Shown here one piece after another: positions 11,334 through 21,490 of a stretch of DNA of 64,000 bases. The translations under genes and the position numbers were made by a program. The notes beneath the pieces are model-generated. The model ran no database searches. It had not been told where the DNA came from and was given only the letters and a program-made list of their open reading frames with translations. This DNA comes from Craterostigma plantagineum. Its lineage: Eukaryota; Streptophyta; Magnoliopsida; Lamiales; Linderniaceae. The first letter of the stretch is position 1; each line of letters begins with the position of its first letter. The DNA lies in the NCBI GenBank assembly GCA_027422505.1, contig JAPQWV010000017.1, positions 18,601,501 to 18,665,500 of the forward strand. The letters are read 5' to 3'.

Positions 11334-13493
11334 TCAGCGATAGCCCATGCCGGCTTGACCGGCGCAGAACTCTGTCTTCTCCTTGGGAATCACCTTCGTC
11401 AGAATATCCGCAATATTCTTGTCTGTGTGAATCTTCTGCAGCTTGAACGCTTTCTCCTCAATAGCTAGTCTGAGCCAATGATAACGAACATCGATGTGTT
11501 TCGTCCTCGAGTGATACATAGTATTCTTGCTCAAGTCCAAAGCACTTTGACTATCGCAAAATATTATGTAATCCTCCTGCTGAATTCCGAGCTCCTGAAG
11601 AAATCTCTTCAACCAGAGCATCTCCTTGCCAGCTTCCGTTGCTGCAACATACTCCGCTTCAGTAGTTGATAAAGAAACACATTTCTGTAACCTCGACTGC
11701 CATGAGATGGCTCCCCCTGAGAATGTGAATATGTATCCCGACGTTGACTTTCTGCTGTCGAGATCACCGGCCATATCAGCATCCGTATAGCCTGTAAGAA
11801 AACATTTACCACTTCCAAATGTTAGGCATAATTTGGAAGTTCCTCTCAGGTACCTCAAGATCCATTTTACTGCTTCCCAATGTGACTTCCCGGGATTTGA
11901 TAGAAATCGACTCACAACGCCAACTGCATGAGCGATATCTGGCCTTGTACACACCATGGCGTACATCAAACTTCCGACCGCCGATGAATATGGAACATCT
12001 GGGACATCTTCTCCGTCTTCTGTTGTCGATGGACCGGATTTCTTTCGCAACTGAAAGTGCGCGGCAAGTGGCGTGCTAACTGGCTTAGCATCCTTCATAT
12101 TGAACCTCTCTAGAACTCGTTCAATATAGCGCTCCTGAGATAACCACAATTTCTCAGCTTTCCGATCTCGGGTAATCTCCATTCCGAGAATCCGCTTTGC
12201 CGAACCCAAATCCTTCATGTCAAACGTCTTTGACAAATCTTTCTTCAACCCGCTAATCATCTCTGCATCTTGTCCGACAATTAGCATATCATCAACATAC
12301 AGGAGAAGAACGATAAATTTACCGTTAGAGTATCTCCGGACGTAAACACATGGATCTGCATCTGTTCTCTTGAACCCCTGATGTACCATGAAATAATCAA
12401 ATTTCTTGTACCATTGCCGTGGAGCTTGTTTCAGACCGTACAAGCTTTTCTTCAGCCGGCAGACCATGTCCTCTTTACCTCTAACCTCGAACCCTTCGGG
12501 TTGCTCCATATATATCTCCTCATCAAGATCACCATGCAAGAATGCGGTCTTCACGTCGAGTTGCTCCAAGTGAAGATCCATGGTAGCAGCTAGTCCCAAT
12601 ATGACTCTGATTGAACTCATCTTCACGACCGGTGAAAATATCTCGTCAAAGTCGATCCCCTTCCTCTGAGTGAAACCTTTGACCACTAATCGAGCCTTGT
12701 ATCTGACCAACTTGCCGTCATCCTTCTTCAATTTGTACACCCATTTGTTCTTGAGTGTCTTCTTCCCTTTCGGCAATCGAACTAACTCGTATGTATCATT
12801 CTTTTTCAGAGAATCCATCTCCTCTTGCATGGCCTTTATCCAACAATCTTTGTCCCCACAAGATTGTACTTCTTGGAAGCTCTCTGGCTCTCCCTCGTCA
12901 GTAATCAATATATAACCAGAACTCGGATACCTCGTCGATGGTTGGCGTTCCCTGGTTGACCTTCTTACCTGAGGTTCAACTGCTTCTTGCACATCTGAAG
13001 GCTCCCCCTGCTCATTACCTTCAGTGTGTTCATCTACGACAGGTTCATCATCTCCAATAGCTGGCTCTTCTGGTTCAGGTTCTGATTGTTGCATTCCTTC
13101 CTCCGTGGCACTGTCATATGGAATGCTAACTGGTGTATAATCGTCTACACCTCCACCTGTGGATTTCGCCGCATCCACCTCTGAGTCGCCCATGGTCTCA
13201 TGCTCATGGAATACTACGTCGCGACTTCGAACAGTCTTCTTCTTCTTTGAATCCCAAAGTCTGTAGCCGAACTCCTCGTCTCCGTACCCAACAAAGATGC
13301 AAGGATTCGATTTACCATCGAGCTTAGATCTTTGTTCCTTCGGCACATGCATGAACGCCTTGCAGCCAAACACTCTCAAATGTGAATATGAGATGTCTCT
13401 GCCGGTCCACACCTTCTCTGGTATATCAAAATTCAACGCCGATGAAGGTAGTCGGTTGATAAGATAGACTGCAGTGTTGACAGCTTCCCCCAA
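11334..13493 (-). pseudogene. Copia pol, 3' part: end of integrase, reverse transcriptase, RNase H
   Basis: An open frame of 719 codons. Its first residues (GEAVNTAVYLINRLPSSAL) are the integrase C-terminal continuation of the upstream frame. An acidic spacer then leads to the RT domain, with KNKWVYKLKKDDGK, RYKARLVVKGFTQ, DVKTAFLHGDL and the catalytic LLLYVDDMLIVG all intact. RNase H follows with TDADMAGD, SLSTTEAEYVA, CDSQSALDL and SRTKHIDVRYHW. Every catalytic motif I would check is present. It is called a pseudogene only because it is out of frame with the gag-integrase part: a run of five C on the plus strand (13487-13491; five G in the coding sense) has one base too many for a single polyprotein. 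The frame ends at 11334 just before the polypurine tract. Sequencing error in this homopolymer is an alternative explanation. Confidence 0.92.
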
Positions 13494-15298
13494 AATGACT
13501 TAGATAGATTAGCCATCTTGAGCATCGCTCGGACTCTCTCCATAATGGTTCGGTTCATTCTCTCCGCGACACCGTTCTGCTGAGGAGTGCCAGGAACTGT
13601 CTTCTCATGCCTAATGCCCTGCTTCGTGGAATAATCTCTGAACTCCCGAGAGATGTATTCACCACCATTATCTGTGCGTAGACACTTTAGCGGCATTCCC
13701 GTTTCTCTTTCCACCATCGCATGGAACTTCTTAAAATAGTAGAACACCTGGTCCTTCGTCCGCAACAGATAGACCCAGGTCTTGCGAGACGCGTCATCAA
13801 TGAAGGTCAGAAAATATTTGTTGCCTCCCAGAGATTCGACTTCCATGGGTCCGCATACGTCAGAGTGTACCAACTCCAACTTCTTCATTCGCCTTGTTAA
13901 GTTCTTCGCAAATGAAACTCTATGTTGCTTCCCAAATAAACAGTGATCGCAGGGGTTCAGCGCTTTCTCCTTGGCTACTGGTATGAGGGACTTTCTAGCC
14001 AAGACATTCAACCCCTTCTCTCCTACGTGTGCCAGCCGTCTGTGCCACAAATTTGGAGAAGCATCATCTTCAACTGCGGTCAGTTGGTTAGCACATATCG
14101 TCGCGTGCATCTTGTACAGCGAGCAGCATAGCTTTCCTCTCGCTACCACCAATGATCCCTTGGTGAGTTTCCAGTTGCTATTCGCCATCTCATTATAGTA
14201 TCCTTCGTTGTCCAGCACCTTCACAGAAACTAGGTTGAGACGCAGGTCTGGAATGTGTCGCACATCTTTCAGCCGCAATGTGCACCCTACGCTCGTCTGG
14301 ATACAGATATCACCGATCCCCACTATTTGAGAAACACTTTGGTTACCCATCTTGGTAGTGCCAAAGTTTCCTGCCTTATATGTGGAGAAGTATTCACGCC
14401 TTGGAACACAATGGTAGGAGGCACCAGAGTCCACTATCCATTCGGTGCTTGCATCCGCAACATGACAGCAGTCTGCTTCATTCACCAGAGTAACCTCTCC
14501 ACCATCGTTGGAGGCGATTGCAGACGTGTTCTTGTCATCATCTTGTTTCTGCTTTCTGTTGAGAAGCCTACAGTTTCTTTGTAAGTGGCCAACTTTTCCA
14601 CAATGGTAGCACTTCCTCATCTCCCTGGACTTGGATCTATCTTTCGACTTGTCGTATCCTTTTGGTCCTCTACTCTTGCTCCGACCCCTATTCTCCATGA
14701 CAAGGGCCTGATTTCCCGTACTGGTACTGGCAGCATCCTTCCTTCGTATCTCTTCATTGTATAGTCTATTTTTCACCATCTCCATCGTGACTTTACCACT
14801 TGGTGCGGAGTTAGTGAGCGATACCACCAACGTATCCCAGCTATCAGGTAGAGATCCCAATAGTAGACATGCTTGTAGCTCATCATCAAGGACTAGACCG
14901 GCACTTGTGAGTTGAGTTACCAGTCCTTCGAAGTCGTTCAGATGTTCAGCAACTGATCGTCCCTCGTTCAGCTTCACATTCATGAGTTTTCACATCATGA
15001 ATACCTTGCTCAGCGCATTCGTTACCTCATACATACCCTCCAATTTCGTCCAGAGTTTGTAGGGGTCTGTCTCATTTCGGACGTGGTTGTAGAGGCTAAT
15101 GTCCACCCATTGGCGGATCACAGCTAGCGTCTTTCGTTGCAATTTCTTCCATTGGTCAGCCTTCCCGTCTTCAGGCATCTTGCCTTCATTTTCGATTGGT
15201 TCATGGAGGTCTTTGCAATAAAGATAATCCTCCATCCTTGATTTCCATATGGAGTAATTCGTTACTGTCAGCTTGATCATTCCTCCGTCGTTCTCCAT
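13433..15298 (-). pseudogene. Copia gag, protease and integrase
   Basis: The start is taken at the ATG at 15298, giving MENDGGMIKLTVTNYSIW, the usual Copia gag opening. A TGA at 14990-14992 interrupts the UBN2-type gag region, and the frame resumes directly as KLMNVKLNEGRSVAEHL. In order follow a CCHC zinc knuckle (CYHCGKVGHLQRNC), the aspartic protease motif WIVDSGASYHC, the pre-integrase zinc finger (LWHRRLAHVG .. CDHCLFGKQH) and the integrase core with its D-D-E residues in HSDVCGP, RTDNGGEY and NGVAERMN. It then runs out of frame after SKSFWG at the G-run described under the 3' part. Apart from these two lesions the polyprotein is complete, matching a recent insertion. Confidence 0.93.
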
Positions 15299-15391
15299 GG
15301 CCGTCAAAATTACCAGCAACCTACTAGTACCTTTTCTGATGTGGAAGATCAGTCAAAGCTGCAACCACAGAGCATACTCAGAATACTATCA

Positions 15392-15405
15392 GGCTCTGAT
15401 ACCAC
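15392..15405 (-). other. tRNA-iMet primer-binding site of the Copia element
   Basis: On the minus strand the sequence reads TGGTATCAGAGCCT immediately inside the 5' LTR, the standard complement to the 3' end of initiator tRNA-Met used by most plant Copia elements. Confidence 0.93.
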
Positions 15406-15406
15406 T

Positions 15407-16049
15407 TGTTGGGAATGGTGGTGGGCCCCGCGGTGGTCAGTGGGCCCCGCAGCGGAACAGGTCTCGGTTTGACTCGGTACGACGATCGGGAGAAGTGGGA
15501 CCCACGGGGTAAATTTGGTGGGACCCGCTCAGTAACTACCACGGTAAAAATAAAATTACCGTAAGGTAAGAAAGAACACCAGAACTTTAACGTGGAAAAC
15601 CCTCTGTTAACGAAGAGGGAAAAACCACGGCCGAGTCGGCAAAATCTTCACTATAGTAAAAATTACAACCTTCGAATTTTTACTATCTCACTTTTACCAC
15701 TCGTGTTTACCTCACACCTCTCTGTGGATGTGGAACCCTATCAGTTTCTACCCGAACTGATAACCTCACAACTCACCCGGACTACTTCTCTCTATATATA
15801 GTAAAACTCGAATGAGCTTGTGATGATAATAACTGAAGAATCCTCAGCCTATTTATAGATGTCTTCAGCTCTTCTGGACCACTCAAAACGGGTGGCCAGG
15901 AATGCGCCGCGTCGCCCTTCAATATCAGCCGTTCATTAAATTATTATATATATAAAATAATAGTATAATATAATATTAATAATATTTATATATATATATA
16001 TATATATTTCAATGATGGTGGGCGTCGCTTTTGGTTGGCTGGACCAACA
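15407..16049 (-). repeat. 5' LTR of the Copia element
   Basis: Nearly identical to 10636-11281. A TATA-like box CTATAAATAG on the minus strand (15849-15858) would drive transcription leftwards into gag. It ends at the right TSD copy. Confidence 0.95.
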
Positions 16050-16710
16050 AATACTGTTCGAGACTTAGTTTAGCTCATTCTAAGGTTTTCTTCTCATACC
16101 AAAAGCTTCGAACTATTCCCTAAATACCACAAAATAACGTAGAGATATAGACTGATATATTAAGGTTATACTAAAATTACTAAATACCAACTAACGCATA
16201 CCTCCTTTTGACAAAGTGTTATGTGGTTTGATAATGCTTCAACGAGTTCTATTCGAGTTTCTCAGTTCTTCAGCTTAAAGTCTTCCTTTCGTTTTTTTTT
16301 TAATGTTCCCCTTAAGGTTCATGATAGACATCAAGACATCGAACTTTGAGAGTTGATTAGACACAAAGAAAGTGGTGACGTTAGATTTCCTTGGTCTTAA
16401 GTAATATGATAATCCTTATCTCATTTTAATATCTTTGGTCCTTGTTTATGGCTTATGTGTTAAATACAAACCCATCCATTTATTGGCCTTATTCATGTGT
16501 AAAATATTTGCCCAATACTATTAGTCCATATATTATTTTTGCTTAATTCTTTTATTAATTTCCGAAACATTCTCGAGACTATTTTATTATTTTACTTCCG
16601 TCCGAACTTTGTTCGTAAATATTTATTAGGAATTTTATTCCTAAATTTTCTTCGCTAATTGTCTTGAAATTTCCCATCGTAATCCCTTCATAAAATTTGC
16701 GGGTATTACA

Positions 16711-17479
16711 GTATTAGGCGGCAAAGACGTACCGTATCGATATGTTTCTCATGTCCTGAATCATGTAAGAAATAATTTAGTCACTGGGTTACGGTAAAAA
16801 AAAGTACATTCAGTGACAGTAGAGCGATCATGATTCCCACGGAATAAGACAACTTCTCTCATTTTATGTTGCTGCATAAATATTAAACTTATCATAATAC
16901 ATAAAAAAGAAAATGAAAATAAGAAATGAATACATAACGATGAACACCCCCGTTGGGATAGCCCAGCGGTTAGAAGGATGGAATTTCATCCTCTTGGTCA
17001 CCTCTTCGAATTTTGTGATTGTCGTTGTTTGTGAATTTTAGTGGGTCCCATGGAACATGGATAATTAATCCAGTGGGAGCCTTGATCGTCACATACCCGA
17101 CTTTGAGGTTCAGATTCGATTAAGACAGAACGTAGTAAGAGTGTGGGGGCCATGATGGCGTTGTGTGGGGATACCATTATGAAGTTAACAAAAAAAAACA
17201 TATGTAATAGTATATCTGAAATAGGTGTAAAAAGCCTAAATTGCTATTCCGTAAATGTGATTAAACATAGTAGGAGTATGAGGACTATGATGGTGTTGTG
17301 TGAGGATACACATCTGACTGGGATTATAAAATAAAATGCATGTAATAGTATATCTGAATTAATAGTGTAAGAAGTCTAGATTGATATTCGTAAATCTGAT
17401 TAAACAATTTGAAAACATGGCAATGGACATATCAAACCAGGAAACTCTATGCATTAAAAGCATGATTGATAATCCTTAA
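16711..17479. repeat. SINE-like sequence followed by a ~135-bp tandem duplication
   Basis: At 16959-16969 the sequence TAGCCCAGCGG fits a Pol III A box, and a degenerate B box (CTTCGAATT) follows at about 17003-17012, the layout of a tRNA-derived plant SINE starting near 16951. From about 17131 to 17405 two diverged copies of a ~135-bp unit follow each other, both containing ATGATGGYGTTGTGTGRGGATAC-like sequence, ATGTAATAGTATATCTGAA and a TAAATSTGATTAAACA end. No gene is seen. Confidence 0.4.
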
Positions 17480-17715
17480 GGGTGTGTTTGGTTCAAGGAA
17501 CTTAGTGAGAAACGAAAAGAAAAATCATGATTTGTGCTTGGTTGACTAGAGAAATAGATGAGGAAAAAGAAAAGAAAATAAAACTAAGTATAAAGCAAAA
17601 ACCATGGAAAATCATTTTCCTCACCAAATGGTGAGGAAAATGAGGAAAAAGCTAGTGGAAATCATTTCTCTCTAGTTTTATTTTCCCCACCGCTTTCCAG
17701 GTTCGAAACACAGCC
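17480..17715. mobile_element. Tourist-like (PIF/Harbinger) MITE with TAA target duplication
   Basis: A 236-bp element bounded by GGGTGTGTTTGGTTC and GAAACACAGCC, imperfect inverted termini of the Tourist type, and flanked by the trinucleotide TAA (17477-17479 and 17716-17718), the preferred PIF/Harbinger target. The inside is rich in GAGGAAAA and AAATCATTT phrases that pair between halves. It is a relative of the fragment at 8449. Confidence 0.75.
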
Positions 17716-18225
17716 TAATAAGCGAAAAGTAATTCCAACACGATGTTACCATGGTGTCAAATCAAGAGTCAATTCCTTCAATCACTGCATAAATACTATA
17801 AAACATAACACAGACAAAAACAAATGCAATGGTGAAAGGAAAATGAACAAAGAACACGATGAAAATACATACCATGGTTGTAGATCTGAAAATCCTTGAG
17901 GAATTTTAGGGAAAATTCAAGCCATTTTTCGATTTAAAAGGCGAAAATGATTTTCTCTAAAGCACAAGCCGGTGAGATTGAAATTTTGAGAAAAGGAGGT
18001 CAACTTGTTGATACAGAGGAATGAAACCAACCATGATTGTAAGATCTAAGTGGATATAGACGACGAGAGGTTGAGAGAAAAAGATACAGATAGAAGAGAA
18101 CCTTTTTTGTGGAGAATAAAAGAATACAACCGCGACGTTGAAACGGAGAGTTTATAAACACTTGGGCCCATTAGGGTTATGTGAAACTGCAATGTCGAAA
18201 ACGCGACTAACAATTACAACTCAAC
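17716..18225. other. Non-coding sequence upstream of the chromovirus insertion
   Basis: AT-rich, with GAGAGA-rich segments and no open frame or recognisable motif. It could be old 5' regulatory or transposon sequence read from the minus strand, but nothing supports a gene. Confidence 0.4.
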
Positions 18226-18790
18226 TGTAATGGTTTTGGATAAATATGATTGTGTGTTAATGATGATGGTTTTCTAACGGAATGGTGTTGTCTTTCTGTT
18301 AGGTTTGCAGAGAAGATTTGCAGAGGAAAGAGAAGAATAAGAGAGAATTAGGGAGAGCGAATTAAGAGAGAAGAATTGAAGATGCGAGTGATAATTCTTA
18401 TCCTTCTTCGTACATGCATTGAGTCTCTATATAGTCCTACCAAACTAATATGTAATTAGCATAATGGGCTATATTGCCTTCAATTGAAATAGATAAACGT
18501 GGGCTTCGTTTCTTTAGCAGTGCCCAACTCATTACTCTTACGAGTCTTCATTTCTTCCCCTCAATTCCAACCTTCCAAATCATCATCTCCTCGAAGTTTT
18601 TATATCATCTTCCACAGCTTCCATTTCCAGCCAAAAACTCGCCAAAGGCACAGCCTTTTGCCTTAGATGTAGTGAATTCCCCATTTTCCCCATTATCAAA
18701 CCTTCCTTTTTGGCACATCCTTTTGCCTTAGATGTAGTCATTTCCCCATTTTTCCCCATTATCAAGCCTTCCTTTTTTGCAGATGTGACA
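18226..18790 (-). repeat. 3' LTR of the chromovirus, with an internal 66-bp duplication
   Basis: It is 565 bp against 499 bp for the partner LTR. The excess is a tandem duplication of about 66 bp at roughly 18655-18780, each copy containing CCTTTTGCCTTAGATGTAGT and CCCCATTATCAA. The partner at 20992-21490 has this phrase once. Confidence 0.9.
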
Positions 18791-18965
18791 ATACCCCGCG
18801 TTGAAAGCATCCTTGTCCCCAAGGATGAATGCTCGGGAATTTGGTTCGGATGTAGGATATATCCTCCCATGTGGTTGCCGCGACGTCTTCACTTAACCAA
18901 AAGTTGAGGTATTTTGTAAGTTCCCCGAGTTATTAGTCGTTGTTGGTTGGTATTGTTCGGTTCCA
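18791..18965 (-). pseudogene. Chromodomain remnant of Gypsy integrase
   Basis: Reading the minus strand towards the 3' LTR gives the family-typical passage LITRGTYKIPQLLVK followed, after a one- to two-base loss, by EDVAATTWEDISYIRTKFP. The pattern LVKW..DATWE is the hallmark of the integrase C-terminal chromodomain that chromoviruses use to target chromatin. The conserved Trp after LVK falls at the frameshift. It lies directly downstream of the protease frame with no RT or integrase core between. Confidence 0.75.
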
Positions 18966-18977
18966 CCATGAATTCGC

Positions 18978-19817
18978 CTATCTCGTCAGTGGTAGGTGGC
19001 AACATTTTGGTGTGATAAATTTCTTCAGGGAGGAGTCACATAAGTCCGGGTGGGTTTTAGCATCCGAGAGCAGCTGGAATCTGTAAGTCATCGGCTCAGT
19101 TCTATACTGTGCTTGAAACAAATTATCCTCAAGTGTCGGCCATAATTTCGGCCTATCTTTTACAAACTTCCCAGCTTCTGTGATATTCGAACCCAAATAA
19201 GCATCTGTGAGAATAGTTTGTAAGTGGGGATTGTCAGTGTAAGCTTTAGGCTTAGTTGAACAAGGGGACACCATGTAGAACTCCTCAATGTTTGTGGGGA
19301 AAGGCAGGTGGGTGAGTTTGTAAAGGGTAGGGGCAGATAGCATATGACAGGCATCCTTATTATCCAAAGCCTGAAGTGTGACCCTCTTCCCGAGATGACT
19401 TATAGTGAATGTCATATCTTCATAATATAGGGTGATAGGTGTACCCTGTCTCAACCAGTTTCCTCCCAATATTATGTCACAGCCTTCATGCTTGAGCAAT
19501 CTGAGGGGGAAGGTGAACTCATGCCCTACCATCGACCAACGTAATCCCTTAGTTTGCAAGGTACTCCTAAGGATCTCTCCACTAGCCACCTTAACCTTAA
19601 TAGGCTTAGCATCTTCCACTTCACATTTCAAAGCCCAGGCCGTATCTTCTTGTAAGAAGCTAATAGTGCTGCCAGAATCGAGTAGAATCAGCAATTGATG
19701 CTGCTGATAATACCCCTTAAGTGCCATGGTAGTAAGTCTTCCACCCCCATTCAATGACTCAAGAGTGTAGAACTTCTCTTCCCCATCAGAATTCACCTTG
19801 TGTTCTTCCAGCGGCAA
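18978..19817 (-). pseudogene. Retroviral-type aspartic protease of the chromovirus, fused to pol 3' remains
   Basis: An open frame of 279 codons. The catalytic motif LLDSGST lies at about residues 46-52, followed by the flap region and the second-half motif CDIILGGNWLRQ, as in plant Ty3/Gypsy proteases. After about residue 240 the text becomes SSLKKFITPK and then (one frame away) a LPPTTDE-type passage that normally sits just before the chromodomain, so the protease runs straight into the far end of pol. This marks the deletion junction at roughly 19000-19080. The frame is open across the junction. Confidence 0.85.
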
Positions 19818-20968
19818 TTGGGGGTCTCTTCTTCGGGAATGATCGTGTAAGAAATTCTGTTCTTACATTTATGGCCCGGGGTGAACTTCTCATCACAGTT
19901 GAACATAGGCCCATTTCCCATTTGGCTGCCATTTCTGTAGTAGTTAGCACCTTCATTGGTGGTTTGAGAATTCCTGGTTTTGGAGGTTCAGGGCCAGCAA
20001 GCCTCTTTTCACCAAGTAGGGATGTGATGTACTTCATAGGTGGTTGTTTAATCCTTTTGGTGATAGCTTCCAAGGTTAGAATCTGATTCTTCCCCAACTC
20101 AATAGTGTCAGCTAATGTTTGTGGGTTAAACGTGGTAATGAAGGACTGATCTCCTCGCTGAGCCCACTAATGAAGCTAGCCACAATATACTCTTCGTTCA
20201 AGTCCTTACTAATAAGCAACATACATGCTCGTAGCTCTTCGAACCTCTCTACATACTCATAATAGCTACCATGTTGCTTAACTTTATTAAATTCTCCAAT
20301 GATTTTTGTGTCCCTGATTTCTTCAAACCTAGCAGAGACTGATTCTAAAAAGTCAGCCCAAGTAAGTTTCAGTTGTTTACCTAGTAGGTATTGATACCAT
20401 GAAGCAGCTTTTCCTTCAAAGTGCATCGAGTCTAGAATTATTTTCTGGTCATCTGCCATGTATGGGACCATCTGGAAGTATCCTTCACATTTGAGAATCC
20501 AAGACCTAGCAGCATTGCCATCAAACCTGGGAAAGTCGACTCTGGGAGCCGGGTTGAAACTGATTAGGGGGTTAGTATCACCTCTTCTCTGTTCACAATG
20601 AGTATGACCCTTGGTAAGATCCAAAAACCTTTATGAGATGTGCTGCCTGTAGATTTAGATGCAGATGGGTTCCCCAAGATAGACTCATTGACAACATATT
20701 GATGGGACTCAGTCAGGTTCAACATACATGTTTGAAGATTTGCCATAGATGTTGTTACCTCTTCAAATTTGTTCATCAACTCAGCCCTTTGCTCCATCAT
20801 TTGATCTTGAATTTTCAGCTCTGTAACCATTATCTGTTCTCGAATTTTCTTCTCGTTGTCCAACCGAGTCTGTTGATCTTTCAATAGTTGAGCTTCAGCA
20901 TGTGCCAAAGCTTGTTCAACCATTTTTTGTGCTTCTAAAATCTCCTTGTATCTTGTATTTTCAGCCAT
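19786..20968 (-). pseudogene. Chromovirus gag with disrupted zinc knuckle
   Basis: The frame starts at ATG 20968 (MAENTRYKEILEAQKMVEQ), a coiled-coil-like N-terminal region of about 115 residues. It shifts frame near 20600-20620 into the retrotransposon gag domain (FPRFDGNAARSWILKCEGYF .. SWYQYLLGKQ .. YVERFEELR), and shifts again near 20112. A third segment ends in the zinc knuckle region at about 19868-19908, where the CFNCDEKFTPGHKC-type motif is split by loss of one T. Three frameshifts mean no functional Gag from this copy. Confidence 0.85.
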
Positions 20969-20977
20969 GGTGATCGT

Positions 20978-20990
20978 GCTCTGATACCAA
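20978..20990 (-). other. Primer-binding site of the chromovirus
   Basis: On the minus strand TTTGGTATCAGAGC abuts the 5' LTR (20992-21490), matching the initiator tRNA-Met 3' end. Confidence 0.88.
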
Positions 20991-20991
20991 A

Positions 20992-21490
20992 TGTAATGGT
21001 TTTGGATAAATATGTTTGTGTGTTAATGATGATGGTTTTCTAACGGAAATGGTGTTGTCTTTCTGTTAGGTTTGCAGAGGAAAAAGAAGAATCAGAGAGA
21101 ACTAGGGAGAGAGATTGAGTAGAGAGAAGAATCAAAGATGCGAGTGATTAGATAATTCTTTTTTCATATCCTTCTTCGTACATGCACCGAGTCTATATAT
21201 AGTCTGCCTAACTAATATGCAATTAGCATAATGGGTTATATTGCATTTAATTGAAATGGATGAACATTGGCTTCGTTTCTTTAACAGTGCCCAGCCCATT
21301 ACTCTTGTGGGTCATCATTTCTTCCCCTCAATTCCCAACCTTCCAAATCATCATCTCCTTCGCAGTTTATATCATCTTCACAGCTTCCATTTCCAGCCGA
21401 AAACTCGCCAAAGGCACATCCTTTTGCCTTAGATGTAGTCAATTCCCCATTTTCCCCATTATCAAACCTTTCTTCTTCGCAAATGCGACA
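20992..21490 (-). repeat. 5' LTR of the chromovirus
   Basis: A 499-bp LTR, TGTAATGGTTTTGG..GCGACA, close to 18226-18790 but with substitutions and small indels in the GA-rich centre and without the 66-bp duplication. The LTR divergence is clearly greater than in the Copia element at 10636, so this insertion is older. Confidence 0.9.

Larger units (their letters stand above)
10636..16049 (-). mobile_element. Ty1/Copia LTR retrotransposon, TNT1/Tork-like, young and nearly intact
   Basis: A 5414-bp element on the minus strand, flanked by a perfect 5-bp duplication AATAC (10631-10635 and 16050-16054). It has two LTRs, TGTTGGGAATGG..GGACCAACA, of 646 and 643 bp that differ, as far as I can see by eye, only in a T run and a TA tract. 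A tRNA-iMet primer-binding site (TGGTATCAGAGC, minus strand) lies next to the 5' LTR, and a polypurine tract (GGAGGGGGAGAAT, minus strand, 11282-11294) lies next to the 3' LTR. Gag, protease, integrase, RT and RNase H are in Copia order. One nonsense codon and one single-base frameshift interrupt the polyprotein. Confidence 0.96.
8698..16710. mobile_element. Solo Gypsy-type LTR (~2.6 kb) split by a nested Copia element
   Basis: The LTR starts TGTAGCGACCCTCAC at 8698 and ends GCGGGTATTACA at 16710. Removing the Copia element and one copy of its target duplication (10636-16054) leaves about 2.6 kb, with no internal retrotransposon sequence, primer site or second LTR. A near-duplication GTATT flanks it (8694-8698, overlapping the first base, and 16711-16715). 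The TGTA..TACA ends and the internal phrase CCCAGTAGGTGAAATAATGCATG are shared with the solo LTR at 44422-46539, so the two belong to one family. The ends resemble LTRs of Tekay-like Gypsy elements; the orientation is not certain (the reverse strand is a little more likely). It also carries the motif array listed separately. Confidence 0.75.
18226..21490 (-). mobile_element. Internally deleted Ty3/Gypsy chromovirus with LTRs, PBS and TSD
   Basis: The 3265-bp element on the minus strand is flanked by a perfect 5-bp duplication TCAAC (18221-18225 and 21491-21495). Its LTRs start TGTAATGGTTTTGG and end ATGYGACA. A tRNA-iMet type primer site (TGGTATCAGAGC, minus) lies beside the right, 5' LTR. 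Inside are gag with a zinc knuckle, an aspartic protease and, directly after it, the tail of a chromodomain. RT, RNase H and integrase are missing, so about 3 kb of pol has been lost between protease and chromodomain. The element would have needed proteins from a complete relative to move if the deletion predates insertion. Confidence 0.9.
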
